A stretch of 64,000 nucleotides of DNA. Origin: Arachidicoccus terrestris (GTDB lineage: Bacteria; Bacteroidota; Bacteroidia; Chitinophagales; Chitinophagaceae). The stretch lies in NCBI RefSeq assembly GCF_020042345.1, contig NZ_CP083387.1, positions 558,001 through 622,000 on the forward strand, written 5' to 3'. Shown one piece after another: positions 8,016 to 17,357 of this stretch (positions within the stretch are counted from its first letter, which is position 1; each line of letters starts with the position of its first letter). Both the position numbers and the translations under genes were made by a program. The notes under the pieces are model-generated. The model did no database searches. It was not told where the DNA came from and saw only the letters and a list, made by a program, of their open reading frames with translations.

Positions 8016-9998
8016 ATGCGCAGGTACAACTCTACATTTTCTACGCCTCTTTATTTATTAGCTGCAGGAATGCTGGTTTTTGGGCCCCTGAAAGCCCAGA
8101 AATATGATGCTCACGCGGCATTCGCTCCAAATTTGTATACACAATCGGGTAATGAATTCAGAAGCGGTAACGGTGACCCCGGTCCCAAATACTGGCAGAA
8201 CAGAGCCGATTATCAGATTAAGGCATCTTTTGACAGCAGTTCCCATGTATTAAAAGGTGTAGCTGAAATAGACTACACGAATAATAGCGGTGACAATCTT
8301 CCTTATATATGGCTGGAACTGGATCAGAATACCGAGAAACCAGATGCGCTGTCCAATATCCTGAACCCTTCCAAGAAAGAACTGGCACCTGATCTGGGCT
8401 TCCACTTTACCAAAGTACAGATTGGAGCCCGCGGTAACTGGCAGGATGTAAAATATCATGTGGAAGGTACGCGCATGCAACTTATTTTGCCTCAGGTCCT
8501 GAAAGGTGCCGGCGCCAAGTTGCAGATCAGGCTGGATTACTCCTTCGAATTGCAATCATCTTCCGCCGGAGACCGGGCTGGCTATATGGCTACTCCAGAA
8601 GGAACCATTTTTGAATTCGGCTATTGGTTTCCCCGCGTCTGTGTCTATGATGATCAAAGAGGATGGAATACGCTGCCTTTTATCGGCGGTGGAGAGTTCT
8701 ATTTTGAATATGGCGATATGGATTATACCATCACGGCCCCTTCAGGGATGTTAGCCGTAGGTGCCGGTGCATTAATGAATGCAGGTGAAGCGCTGGACAC
8801 TAAACTGTATGACAGGCTTCAAAAAGCAAAGACCTCTGATAAGACAGTTATCATCAGAACAAAAGAAGATGTCAAAAACGGTGTAGCCACCAAACAAAAA
8901 AATGGCACCACCACCTGGCATTTTCAGATGAAAAACACACGTGACGTAGCGTTTGCCTTATCTACAGCATTTATTTGGGATGGCGCAAAGATTAATCTGC
9001 CCAGTGGCAAAACCAGTTTTGCCCAGTCCGTATACCCGATCAGCAGTGCCCGGTCTGACAGTAGCTGGGTCCGCGCCACCGAATTTCTTAAAGCATCTGT
9101 AGAAGATTTTTCAACCCGCTGGTTTGAATATCCATACCCCGAGGCGACCAATGTCGCCGGCCCGATTGGCGGAATGGAATATCCGGGGCTTACCTTCGAC
9201 CATCACAGTGTCAGTGGAAAGGTGCTGTTTATGTTAGTCTCCCATGAAATCGGTCACACCTGGTTCCCCATGATCGTGGGTTCAGATGAAAGGCGGGTAC
9301 CCTTTATGGATGAAGGCTTCAATACCTTTATCGATATCTATGCGCAGCAGTATTTTAATAAGGGAGAATTTGCACCGAAAAGAGATGGAGAATATGCACC
9401 CGGCGGAGGGAATCCTGCAGATGAGATCGTTCCTGTCATCAAAGAAGTGCAAAACGGGCCGACACTCATGACACCTCCGGACTGGCAAGATTATAAATTT
9501 GTGCATCCCATGAGCTATTTCAAAACAGCTTTCGGTCTGGTGCTCTTAAGAGAAGTTATACTCGGGCCTGAGCGTTTTGATTACGCGTTCAGACATTATA
9601 CAGCTAAATGGGCTTATAAACATCCAATGCCCACGGACTTTTTCAGAAGTATGGAAAATGGTGCCGGAGAAGATCTGGGCTGGTTCTGGAGAGGCTGGTT
9701 CTATAATAACTGGCAATTAGACCAGGCCGTCACCAAAGTGGATTACGTAGATGATGACCCTACCAAAGGTGCACTTATCACCATTAAAAATAAAGAACAA
9801 TTACCCATGCCGGTAACGGTGACCATCCAGCAAAGCAAAGGCGCCGCAATTGATGTGCAACTGCCTGTAGAGATATGGCAAAGGGGTGACAGTTGGACCT
9901 TCAAGGTGAATTCAACTTCCAAACTGAAGCGCGTGCAGTTAGATCCAAAAGCCGTTCTACCTGACCTAGATCGCAGCAACAACCGTTGGGAACCATAA
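8016..9998 (+). CDS. M1-family metallopeptidase (secreted)
   Basis: A 660-residue zinc aminopeptidase of the M1 (gluzincin) family. A signal peptide ends near residue 27 (GPLKAQ). The zinc site HEIGH is at residues 410-414, with the third ligand Glu433 in FMDEGFNTF, fitting HExxH-18-E. The substrate-binding GxMEN-like motif reads GGMEYPG just upstream (about residue 385). A conserved Tyr is expected near the MSYFKTAFGLVLL segment. This shorter Bacteroidota form ends in a beta domain (VTKVDYV to the end). It likely trims peptides in the periplasm or outside the cell. It appears to be a single gene with a TACATTCG -7-like element at 7991. Confidence 0.93.
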   Translation: MRRYNSTFSTPLYLLAAGMLVFGPLKAQKYDAHAAFAPNLYTQSGNEFRSGNGDPGPKYWQNRADYQIKASFDSSSHVLKGVAEIDYTNNSGDNLPYIWLELDQNTEKPDALSNILNPSKKELAPDLGFHFTKVQIGARGNWQDVKYHVEGTRMQLILPQVLKGAGAKLQIRLDYSFELQSSSAGDRAGYMATPEGTIFEFGYWFPRVCVYDDQRGWNTLPFIGGGEFYFEYGDMDYTITAPSGMLAVGAGALMNAGEALDTKLYDRLQKAKTSDKTVIIRTKEDVKNGVATKQKNGTTTWHFQMKNTRDVAFALSTAFIWDGAKINLPSGKTSFAQSVYPISSARSDSSWVRATEFLKASVEDFSTRWFEYPYPEATNVAGPIGGMEYPGLTFDHHSVSGKVLFMLVSHEIGHTWFPMIVGSDERRVPFMDEGFNTFIDIYAQQYFNKGEFAPKRDGEYAPGGGNPADEIVPVIKEVQNGPTLMTPPDWQDYKFVHPMSYFKTAFGLVLLREVILGPERFDYAFRHYTAKWAYKHPMPTDFFRSMENGAGEDLGWFWRGWFYNNWQLDQAVTKVDYVDDDPTKGALITIKNKEQLPMPVTVTIQQSKGAAIDVQLPVEIWQRGDSWTFKVNSTSKLKRVQLDPKAVLPDLDRSNNRWEP

Positions 9999-10268
9999 AA
10001 TCTCTAATTTGGGCACTTTTTAACCAATTTATTCGTGTATATTTGAAAGTCGGCAGATTTTTTGCTGATGAAAAAGTCAAATTGACGGGGGTTACTATCA
10101 TTTATTGGAGCAGTAGGAAATATTATCAGAATAATTCATACTCCGCAAGTAACCTGCAAGTCACGTTCATTAATAAAGTGCAATGAAATAAGTCAGGCCT
10201 GGTTTCTTATTTTGGTTTTTAGCCGGCTAATTTCCGTATAGACGATACAATCAAGTTTATTTGAAAGG

Positions 10269-10982
10269 ATGAAAACCAGACATTCACGCTCCTTTTCACT
10301 ACCGGTTTACCTGTTACTGGCAATAGGTAGTGTTTCTATCTTCTCCTGCAGCAGTGTACGTAAAACAAGTACCTCTGCTGCCAAAACCACCCAAAGCGGG
10401 CCGCGGTTTCTGGATGACATCCGTGTCAATCCTGGCGACCGGATATCTTCCAGGAACAAGAGTTACGGATATACAGAAAAGGTACCTGAAGACAAGGAAC
10501 CTGCGGAGGAACCCGGCGCGAACCTAACCCTTAATGAAGCGACCCTTGTCCGTAAATATGCTGACATATTAGGCGTTGACGATAAAAAGGTAAATAATAT
10601 TGATCTTATTGAAGAGATCGACGATTGGTACGGCACACCCTATAGATATGGCGGCAGCTCAAAAAACGGAATAGATTGCTCTGCGTTTTCCAGGACCCTC
10701 TTTAATGATGTATTCAATGCGGCTATTCCCCGTACCGCACAGGAACAGTATGATTATTGTGACCATATTAAAAAAAGCCAGTTAAAGCAAGGTGATTTAG
10801 TCTTTTTTCATACCACCGGAGGCGGTAGAATTACCCATGTAGGCGTTTATCTGCAAAATGGCAAGTTTGTACACGCATCTACCAGTTCCGGTGTGATGAT
10901 CAGCGACCTTGATGACTACTATTGGCGCCGCGTCTACAGGGCAGCAGGCAGACTACCGAAAGCCGAGCTGACTAAAAATTAA
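10269..10982 (+). CDS. NlpC/P60 family cell-wall peptidase lipoprotein
   Basis: A 237-residue predicted lipoprotein (lipobox Cys at residue 27 in SIFSCSS) with a low-complexity linker and a C-terminal NlpC/P60 domain (about residues 120-230). The cysteine peptidase triad is visible: Cys in NGIDCSAFSRTLF, His in GRITHVGVYL and His in KFVHASTSSGV. This family cuts gamma-D-glutamyl-diaminopimelate or related bonds in peptidoglycan stem peptides, so it is probably a periplasmic murein endopeptidase (Spr/MepS-like). No operon partner is apparent. Confidence 0.9.
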   Translation: MKTRHSRSFSLPVYLLLAIGSVSIFSCSSVRKTSTSAAKTTQSGPRFLDDIRVNPGDRISSRNKSYGYTEKVPEDKEPAEEPGANLTLNEATLVRKYADILGVDDKKVNNIDLIEEIDDWYGTPYRYGGSSKNGIDCSAFSRTLFNDVFNAAIPRTAQEQYDYCDHIKKSQLKQGDLVFFHTTGGGRITHVGVYLQNGKFVHASTSSGVMISDLDDYYWRRVYRAAGRLPKAELTKN

Positions 10983-11092
10983 TTCAATTAGAGCTGCCGA
11001 CAGCACACTTCAAAGAACTTTCAAGGCTATACTCCCAATTTGTTGTAACTTTAGTAGTACAATAGTACTCTAATTAGAAAACAACTATAGCC

Positions 11093-11785
11093 ATGGCAGA
11101 AGAAGTGCAACAACAGGAACAGGAACATCAGGTATCCATATTAAATATCGAACCGGTTACGCACAATGTTCTCAGAATCTCAGTAGAAAGACCCAAAAAC
11201 TATAATTTTATTCCGGGGCAGGCAACAGAAGTAGCCATCAATAAAGAAGGATTTACAACCGAGCGACGGCCTTTCACTTTTACCGGTCTGCAGGACTGGG
11301 ACCATCTGGAGTTTACCATTAAAACCTATACGGATCATCCGGGCGTGACCAATGAACTCAGAAGCCTGAAACCAGGTGATTCGCTGCTGCTTCATGATGT
11401 ATGGGGAGCCATCCATTACAGCGGAGAAGGCATTTTTATCGCTGGCGGCGCCGGCATTACGCCCTTTATCGCTATTTTCAGGGATTTGCAGCAAAAGGGC
11501 AAAGTGGGAAATAACCGGCTCTTCTTTTCTAATAAGACCGAAAAGGATATCATCCTGAAGTCTGAGTTCGAAAAAATCCTTGGTGACAGATTCGTCAATA
11601 TACTGACCGAACAAACTGACAGTAAATATATTCATGACAGAATCGATAAGGAATTCTTACGCAGACATGTTTCTGACATGAACCAGCATTTTTACATCTG
11701 TGGCCCGGATCCTATGGTCGCTGCCATACAACAAGACCTGGTTGATTTGGGAGCAGGGGATCATTTAATTACCGTGGAAGTTTAA
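11093..11785 (+). CDS. FAD/NAD(P)-binding oxidoreductase (ferredoxin reductase-like)
   Basis: A 230-residue two-domain reductase. The FAD-binding beta barrel carries the RRPFTFTG motif (R-x-F-[TS]-[FIS]), and the NAD(P) domain starts with FIAGGAGITPFIAIF and ends with FYICGPDPMVAAIQQDL. There is no [2Fe-2S] domain, so it needs a separate electron partner (flavodoxin, ferredoxin or an oxygenase component), none of which is next to it. It converges with the next gene at a distance of 13 bases. A TAACTTTA sequence near 11044 may be a weak -7 element. Confidence 0.85.
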   Translation: MAEEVQQQEQEHQVSILNIEPVTHNVLRISVERPKNYNFIPGQATEVAINKEGFTTERRPFTFTGLQDWDHLEFTIKTYTDHPGVTNELRSLKPGDSLLLHDVWGAIHYSGEGIFIAGGAGITPFIAIFRDLQQKGKVGNNRLFFSNKTEKDIILKSEFEKILGDRFVNILTEQTDSKYIHDRIDKEFLRRHVSDMNQHFYICGPDPMVAAIQQDLVDLGAGDHLITVEV

Positions 11786-11798
11786 TTTCTGCCTCATG

Positions 11799-12320
11799 TC
11801 AGCTCAATATTTGCTTCATCATGATATCGGTCTGAACATCATCCCCTAAAATAAAAGTATGTTTATCAAAGGGCTCAAATCCGTTTTTTTCATAAAAACG
11901 AAGCGCCCTTTGATTTTTTTCCCACACACCCAGCCATATGTAGGGCGCTTTCTTTTCCAGGGCGACCTCTCTTGCTTTTTCGAGTAACAACTGCCCCAGT
12001 TTCTTTCCATGAAAATCCGCCAATACATAGATACGTTCGATTTCCAGGGCTTGAGATGTCTCAGCTTCTGTTTGTGCAGCTCCCCAGTTTAGTTTAAGAT
12101 ATCCGGCTACAGAAGTCCCTATTTTAATGAAAAAAAATAAGGATTCAGGGTTTTCAAGCTCCGCTTTCATCTTATCCAAAGCAAAAGAGGTGGCCACATA
12201 TCGGTCCATCTGCGCTTTGGCATTATGAGGCCCGAAGGTTTCTGTAAAAGTCGCAATGCCGATTTCTCTCAACAGCGCTAATTCTGTTATGGACACTGGT
12301 TGAATTTGTACATTTTCCAT
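11799..12320 (-). CDS. GNAT-family N-acetyltransferase (PaiA-like)
   Basis: A 173-residue acetyltransferase. It has the acetyl-CoA site LADFHGKKLGQLLLEKA and the motif-B segment YIWLGVWEKNQRALRFYEKNGF. The N-terminal IATFTETFGPHNAKAQMDRYV resembles PaiA-type enzymes, which acetylate spermidine and other polyamines in Bacillus. The substrate here is not proven. It is related in plan to the acetyltransferase at 6885 but clearly distinct in sequence. Confidence 0.8.
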   Translation of the reverse strand: MENVQIQPVSITELALLREIGIATFTETFGPHNAKAQMDRYVATSFALDKMKAELENPESLFFFIKIGTSVAGYLKLNWGAAQTEAETSQALEIERIYVLADFHGKKLGQLLLEKAREVALEKKAPYIWLGVWEKNQRALRFYEKNGFEPFDKHTFILGDDVQTDIMMKQILS

Positions 12321-12446
12321 ACTTTATGGTTCTGTCATCTATATGTTGGATAGCGTGCAAAATAAAATAAGTTCGCGACTATTCCTGAAAAACCAATCAA
12401 GACGTAAATATTATTTTTTTTATTAATACATTATTGCCACATCTAT

Positions 12447-12889
12447 TTAATCACGCTCGACATTGTCCAATCTTGTTTTAATCGCATCATCCAGGAAATA
12501 CCCACCTGTTTTACTGGCTCCTTTATAGAATACCAAATGAGACAGCAGCTTTATATCTCGGATAATCGTAATTCTGCTGACGCTAATTAAAAAAACTAAT
12601 TTTCCAGTCTTGATGCAAGGACTCAAGTACACTGACAGGATTATATGACTAAACTTCCGTTTTACAGTATCATTTACCATATCGTTTACAGTATCATTTA
12701 TCTTGTCATTTATCCTGTCATTTATCTTGTCATCAAAAGTTCCACCTCGTTCATCATTGAAAAATCTGGCACCGACACTATCGTGTTGAAAACAGCTCCT
12801 TCTACAAAAGATACAGATTTGTTCGGCGCATAATATCGTATATATTTCGTGGTATTTCTGACGTCAGACCCTAATTCATCTAACCCAGC
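12447..12889 (-). pseudogene. Remnant of an AlbA/Schlafen-type ATP-binding protein gene
   Basis: The minus strand holds about 145 codons matching the C-terminus of the large Bacteroidota ATP-binding proteins with an AlbA_2 (Schlafen-like) domain. An in-frame TAG lies at 12890-12892, directly before a stretch with LDELGSDVRNTTKYI and FVEGAVFNTIVSVPDF (12740-12889). The frame is then lost, and the other frame continues with an Asn-Asp repeat (DKINDRINDKINDTVNDMV) and an intact winged-helix end with VSRITIIRDIKLL and GASKTGGYFL (12447-12735). The N-terminal two-thirds is missing. Family assignment rests on these characteristic motifs. It is a truncated, frameshifted relic and probably not functional, though the 77-codon winged-helix part remains open from 12680. 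Confidence 0.7.
12658..12730. repeat. 12-bp tandem repeat encoding an Asn-Asp tetrapeptide repeat
   Basis: About six imperfect copies of a 12-bp unit (for example CATTTATCTTGT, CATTTATCCTGT, CGTTTACAGTAT). Read on the minus strand, the unit encodes four residues of the form N-D-(K/R/T/M)-(I/V). It lies inside the decayed ATP-binding-protein gene, at the linker before the winged helix. The frame is lost just upstream of it. Confidence 0.85.
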
Positions 12890-13014
12890 CTATATGAAGA
12901 AAAAACTTGTCAATTAAAGGGTTTTTAGGGTGAGGTATAAACTTCCGGGAATCTAAGGAACCGCCCCATTTGGAATGCTGGCGTTTTTAATCTCAACTCC
13001 GCCAAACATAACAA

Positions 13015-13046
13015 GCCCCGAAAAATCAGTTTTGATTCCCCGGGGC
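13015..13046 (-). terminator. Terminator downstream of lpdA
   Basis: An interrupted stem pairs GCCCCG (13015-13020) with CGGGGC (13041-13046) around a 3x3 internal loop and a second helix AATCA/TGATT. On the minus strand a T-rich tail follows. It lies about 75 bases past the lpdA stop codon. Confidence 0.6.
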
Positions 13047-13121
13047 CTATGATGTATGTGACTTTACTTCGCAGCGTATAACCACTCCAAGCTAATCACT
13101 ATTCATTATTCTCGCTAGAGA

Positions 13122-14531
13122 TCAAAGATCGGTCTGCTCTCCATAAGCTACCGCTGTAGCTTCTTTAAAGCCTTCGCTCATGGTTGGGTGAGGATGGATT
13201 GCATTTAAGATCTCATGGGCCGTGGTTTCCAGTTTACGGGCTACCACTGCCTCGGCAATCATATCGGTAACATTCATACCGATCATGTGTGCGCCGAGCA
13301 GTTCACCATATTTGGCATCGTAAATGACTTTTACAAAACCTTCAGTCGCGCCGGCAGCCGCAGCTTTACCAGAAGCGATGAACGGGAACTTACCTACCTT
13401 CAGTTCATAACCCGCTTCCTTTGCCTGTGCTTCAGTCATCCCGACAGAAGAAATTTCCGGCTGGCAGTAAGTACATCCCGGCACATTACCGTAATCAATA
13501 CCCTCCGGCTGGTGTTCCAGTTTCTTATTGACAAAACCGATATGCTCCGCAGCATTGATACCTTCTTTGCCGGCTTTATGAGCGAGCGCCTGATGAGGCG
13601 TGCAGTCGCCGATGGCATATACACCCGGTACATTTGTCTGTTGATATTTATCAACAACAATCTTACCTTTTTCAACGGTAACACCCAAGGTTTCCAGCCC
13701 TATATTTTCAACATTGGCAACGACACCTGCCGCGCTGAGTACGATGTCCGCCTCAATTGTAAAAGTGGATCCGTCTTTTTTCTTAACCGTAGAAACAGTT
13801 CCGGCACCTGAGGTATCTACGCTTTCAACACTCGCGCTGGTATAGATCTCGATACCTTGTTTCTTAAATTGTTTTTCCAGCTCCTTAGACACATCGGCAT
13901 CTTCAACAGGAACCACTCTGTCGGCAAATTCAACGATCGTCACTTTTGTGCCGATGCTGTTGTAGAAATAGGCAAATTCAGTTCCGATCGCGCCGCTACC
14001 AACGATCACCATAGATTTTGGCTGCTCTGAAAGGACCAGGGCTTCCCTGTAACCAATGATCTTTTTGCCGTCCTGGGGAATACTGGGCAGGACTCTGCTC
14101 CTTCCCCCGGTTGCGATAATAATATTACCGGCATCCAGCGTCTGCTTGCTGCCATCGGCAGCAACCACTTCAATCTGAGATTTGGATTTCAGGGTAGCCG
14201 TACCCATCACCACGTCAATCTTATATTTTTTCATCAAAAACTGGACACCTTTGGACATTTTGTCCGCCACGCCACGGCTGCGCTTAATGATAGCTGCAAA
14301 GTCCGCTTCAATTTTCTCCGCTTTAAGTCCATAAGCATCAGCATGTTGAAAATAATTATTCACTTGGGCACTTTTTAAAAGTGCTTTTGTCGGGATACAA
14401 CCCCAATTCAGGCAGATGCCACCCAGCAGTTCTTTTTCGATAATTGCCACTTTTAATCCCAGCTGAGAAGCGCGGATAGCTGCCGGATAACCGCCAGGAC
14501 CGCTTCCGATCACTATTACGTCGTATGCCAT
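13122..14531 (-). CDS. lpdA: Dihydrolipoyl dehydrogenase
   Basis: A 469-residue flavoprotein, the E3 subunit of pyruvate, 2-oxoglutarate and branched-chain 2-oxoacid dehydrogenases and of the glycine cleavage system. It shows the FAD motif GSGPGGYPAAIRASQLG, the redox-active disulfide GGICLNWGCIPTKALL, the NAD motif GSGAIGTEFAY, the FAD contact YAIGDC, and the C-terminal His-Glu pair in HPHPTMSE. The length is typical and all catalytic residues are present. The other subunits are not in the window. Confidence 0.97.
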   Translation of the reverse strand: MAYDVIVIGSGPGGYPAAIRASQLGLKVAIIEKELLGGICLNWGCIPTKALLKSAQVNNYFQHADAYGLKAEKIEADFAAIIKRSRGVADKMSKGVQFLMKKYKIDVVMGTATLKSKSQIEVVAADGSKQTLDAGNIIIATGGRSRVLPSIPQDGKKIIGYREALVLSEQPKSMVIVGSGAIGTEFAYFYNSIGTKVTIVEFADRVVPVEDADVSKELEKQFKKQGIEIYTSASVESVDTSGAGTVSTVKKKDGSTFTIEADIVLSAAGVVANVENIGLETLGVTVEKGKIVVDKYQQTNVPGVYAIGDCTPHQALAHKAGKEGINAAEHIGFVNKKLEHQPEGIDYGNVPGCTYCQPEISSVGMTEAQAKEAGYELKVGKFPFIASGKAAAAGATEGFVKVIYDAKYGELLGAHMIGMNVTDMIAEAVVARKLETTAHEILNAIHPHPTMSEGFKEATAVAYGEQTDL

Positions 14532-14633
14532 AGAATTTGATTATGTTTAATTTATTAAAATACAACCGCGAAAATAAGGCATTTTGCCCATTCTGTAGGC
14601 TAAAAACCAGCCAATTTAATGCCGGTATAGCGA

Positions 14634-15539
14634 CTACCCTTTCCGGTCCTTCCCGAGCAATTCGGCCAGCGCATCCTCCAGATTAGAATAAAGGAAGGTA
14701 AAACCATTTTTTAACAGGTGTTCCGGGTACACCCACCTGCTTTTCAGCAATAGCTCGCTGGAGGTACCGATAATACCTGCCCCTAACCGGAGCAAGGGTG
14801 CCGGAATTGGTAATCCGATAGGCATTTTAACCTGTTGACGCAATAATCGCATCAATGTTTTATTGTCAACCGCATGGGGAGCAGCCGTGTTAAACACACC
14901 CGACAACTGGCGCTGTTCCAGAAAGCGGACAATACGCACCACATCATCGATATGTATCCAGCTGAACATTTCCCGGCCATTACCCTGCGGCCCGCCAACA
15001 CCAAATCTGGCCATTCTTACATAAGGCGCCAGTGCGCCGCCGTCCGTTCCCAGCACAATAGCAATCCTGAGTGCTGCCTGTCGGGTAGCCGGCAGCTGAA
15101 AGCTAAAAAAAGCCTTTTCCCAGGCCTTACCCACTTCTACCGAAAACCCTGTGCCGATTTCTCCATCCTTCTCGGTCATTTTCCGGTCTTCAGCATGACG
15201 GTAGATAGTCGCCGTACTGCTATTGATCCAGAGCTTAGGTGGGTTTTGGCAGGCCAAAATCGCCTCCCCTAATGTCCGGGTGGTCTCAAGACGGGAGGAA
15301 AAAACCCGCGCTTTATTTTTCTCCGTGTACCGGCAGTCGACCGATTTACCAGCCAGATTCACAACCAGTTCCGCATTTTCCAGCGCAGAAACGATTCCGG
15401 CAGTATCACTCCAGCGAAGATCTCCATTATTTCTCGAAATTACCAGAATCTGATAGCCTAGTCGTTGGTAGAATTCCTGCAGATGCCGTCCGATAAAGCC
15501 TGTACCGCCGGCAAGGATAATTTTCTTTTGAGCACTCAT
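14634..15539 (-). CDS. TIGR01777 family NAD-dependent epimerase-like protein
   Basis: A 301-residue short-chain dehydrogenase/epimerase-fold protein. The Rossmann motif ILAGGTGFIGRHL is at the N-terminus. ELVVNLAGKSVDCRYTEKNK and SSTATIYRH are diagnostic of the TIGR01777 group (SDR39U1, YfcH), as is the C-terminal DUF1731-like region (LRLGAGIIGTSSELLLKSRWVYP). The substrate of this family is unknown. It is upstream of lpdA on the same strand with about a 100-base gap. Confidence 0.88.
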   Translation of the reverse strand: MSAQKKIILAGGTGFIGRHLQEFYQRLGYQILVISRNNGDLRWSDTAGIVSALENAELVVNLAGKSVDCRYTEKNKARVFSSRLETTRTLGEAILACQNPPKLWINSSTATIYRHAEDRKMTEKDGEIGTGFSVEVGKAWEKAFFSFQLPATRQAALRIAIVLGTDGGALAPYVRMARFGVGGPQGNGREMFSWIHIDDVVRIVRFLEQRQLSGVFNTAAPHAVDNKTLMRLLRQQVKMPIGLPIPAPLLRLGAGIIGTSSELLLKSRWVYPEHLLKNGFTFLYSNLEDALAELLGKDRKG

Positions 15540-15594
15540 TATTGTGTATTTTTTGGATGAGCCACACCTTATTTATCTCTGAAGAAAAAATAAA

Positions 15595-15732
15595 TTATTT
15601 TTTCACCAAAAGAACAATGCCCGTAGACCAGATCATTTTAGTCATGGACACCTTGTCCATTTGCCCCGTATGGTCAAGGAGAGCCCTTGCCTTCTCTGCA
15701 TGTCCTTCCGGCCAGTTAGGTTGTTCACACAT
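15595..15732 (-). CDS. Short protein of 45 residues, unknown
   Basis: A 45-codon frame on the minus strand beginning MCEQPNWPEGHAEKA. It has an acidic, amphipathic N-terminal half and a hydrophobic C-terminal stretch (MIWSTGIVLLV) that ends in two lysines. The last part could be a membrane anchor. An exact TACTTTTG -7 element (15735-15742) lies only 2 bases before the ATG, as at two annotated genes in this window. No family was recognised. The promoter placement and clean composition argue for a real gene, but it is too short to prove. Confidence 0.5.
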   Translation of the reverse strand: MCEQPNWPEGHAEKARALLDHTGQMDKVSMTKMIWSTGIVLLVKK

Positions 15733-15734
15733 AT

Positions 15735-15742
15735 CAAAAGTA
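15735..15742 (-). promoter_or_regulatory. TAnnTTTG -7 element next to the 45-residue gene
   Basis: TACTTTTG on the minus strand fits the Bacteroidota -7 consensus exactly and ends 2 bases before the ATG at 15732. An mRNA starting from it would be leaderless. Confidence 0.45.
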
Positions 15743-15814
15743 GGCCAAACCGCAACAATTTTCAACTGTCAAAACGCGGAGATAATGATATTGCATAAAC
15801 CCGCCTGCAACGAC

Positions 15815-15845
15815 TGACGCCTGACTTAGTAAAAATCAGGCGTCA
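15815..15845 (-). terminator. Terminator hairpin after ribBA
   Basis: A perfect 10-bp stem (15815-15824 with 15836-15845) with an 11-nt loop lies 26 bases past the ribBA stop codon. The tail is not T-rich on the minus strand, so termination efficiency is uncertain. Confidence 0.6.
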
Positions 15846-15870
15846 ATATTATTATCATCCATAAGAGCAG

Positions 15871-17070
15871 CTATTTCAAAATATCATGCCCCATCTTATC
15901 TCTTTTGGTCTGCAGGTATTTTTCATTGTGCTGATTGGGAGCCGCTTCAATAGGAACGACTTCCACAATCTCAATACCATATCCCAATAAACCTGCTCTT
16001 TTGGTGGGATTATTACTCATCAATCTCAGACGAGTGGCGCCTAAATGGCGCAGGATCTGCGCGCCTACCCCATAGTCTCGTTGATCCGCCTCAAACCCCA
16101 GCTTCAGATTTGCCTCAACGGTATCCAGTCCTTCTTCCTGAAGCTTATAAGCCCTTAACTTATTGATCAGCCCGATACCTCTGCCTTCCTGATTCATATA
16201 CAGCACCATGCCGGTACCCTCTTTTTCGACCATACGCATTGCCGCATGTAGCTGATCACCGCAATCACAGCGGAGGCTGCCCAGGATATCACCGGTTACA
16301 CAACTGGAGTGCACCCTTGTTAATACAGCATCACCCGGTTTCCAGGAACCTTTGATCAACGCCAAATGCTCTGCCGCATTATTTTTTTCCTTAAAAGCCA
16401 CCAACTGAAAATCACCATATTTAGTCGGCATATGCACGCGGACAACTTCCTCGATCAGGGAATCAGATTTTAGCCGGTATTCGATCAGATCTTTTATCGT
16501 TACGATTTTCAGGTCGTATTGTTCGGCCATAACCTCCAGCTGTGGCAACCTGGCCATAGAGCCATCTTCATTCATTATCTCCACTAACACGCCTGCTGGT
16601 TTTAATCCGGCCAAACGCGCCAGATCTACAGCCGCTTCCGTATGTCCTGTTCTTCTGAGAACGCCACCATCCTTTGCTCTGAGTGGGAAAATATGACCGG
16701 GGCGGCCAAAATCTTCGGGTTTAGCATCGTCGTCCACCATCATCCGGATGGTCTGCGCACGGTCATGGGCACTGATACCTGTGGTACAGCCATGGCCTAA
16801 CAAGTCGATACTAACGGTAAAAGGTGTTTCATGAAGGGCAGTATTTTTGGGCACCATCAGTGTCAAATCCAGTTTATCAGCTAACGCTTCTGTTACCGGC
16901 GCACAGATCAGCCCCCTGCCGACCTTACTCATAAAGTTAATAATCTCCGGTGTGACACTCTCGGCCGCTGTAATAAAGTCGCCTTCATTCTCACGATCCT
17001 CATCATCTACCACGATTACCAGTTTTCCCGCTTTTATATCTTTAATCGCTGCTTCTATCGTACTTAGCAT
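15871..17070 (-). CDS. ribBA: Bifunctional DHBP synthase / GTP cyclohydrolase II
   Basis: A 399-residue two-domain enzyme that makes both riboflavin precursors. Residues 1 to about 200 are 3,4-dihydroxy-2-butanone-4-phosphate synthase ([11 protein letters not shown] acidic motif, [15 protein letters not shown]). Residues about 205-399 are GTP cyclohydrolase II, with the zinc cysteines in [17 protein letters not shown], the NQEGRGIGL motif and the [10 protein letters not shown] region. Both active sites look intact. A TAATTTTG promoter element lies about 55 bases upstream on the minus strand; no FMN riboswitch was seen there. Confidence 0.96.
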   Translation of the reverse strand: MLSTIEAAIKDIKAGKLVIVVDDEDRENEGDFITAAESVTPEIINFMSKVGRGLICAPVTEALADKLDLTLMVPKNTALHETPFTVSIDLLGHGCTTGISAHDRAQTIRMMVDDDAKPEDFGRPGHIFPLRAKDGGVLRRTGHTEAAVDLARLAGLKPAGVLVEIMNEDGSMARLPQLEVMAEQYDLKIVTIKDLIEYRLKSDSLIEEVVRVHMPTKYGDFQLVAFKEKNNAAEHLALIKGSWKPGDAVLTRVHSSCVTGDILGSLRCDCGDQLHAAMRMVEKEGTGMVLYMNQEGRGIGLINKLRAYKLQEEGLDTVEANLKLGFEADQRDYGVGAQILRHLGATRLRLMSNNPTKRAGLLGYGIEIVEVVPIEAAPNQHNEKYLQTKRDKMGHDILK

Positions 17071-17250
17071 AAAATATTTGCCTTAACATATTCAACCAGG
17101 TAAGCAAGCCCGCCTCCCGGATTAGAAATGCAAAATTACAACTAAATCACCAAAGGGATCGCCCTGAACCGCTTAAACTCTATTTTAGGAAAGCCACTTC
17201 CATGCTACAATAATAAGGTAAAATAAATAAGTATATGATTATCAATAAAC

Positions 17251-17291
17251 AAGAGCGCCCATTAATTTATAATAATTAATAAGACGCTCTT
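17251..17291 (-). terminator. Terminator after the NTF2-like gene
   Basis: A stem of AAGAGCG with CGCTCTT (17251-17257 with 17285-17291) plus an inner ATTAATT/AATTAAT helix, followed on the minus strand by a T-rich tail. It lies about 65 bases beyond the stop codon at 17358. Confidence 0.65.
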
Positions 17292-17357
17292 ACTTGATAT
17301 AAAACACCGGTCAAAAAAGCGACCTATCTCTTGCCGCTTAACAGATGTCATTCAGCA

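Noticed and set aside
9986-10186. A 66-codon plus-strand frame after the M1 peptidase
   Set aside because: It overlaps the M1 stop codon in another frame, with low-complexity composition and no promoter or family resemblance.
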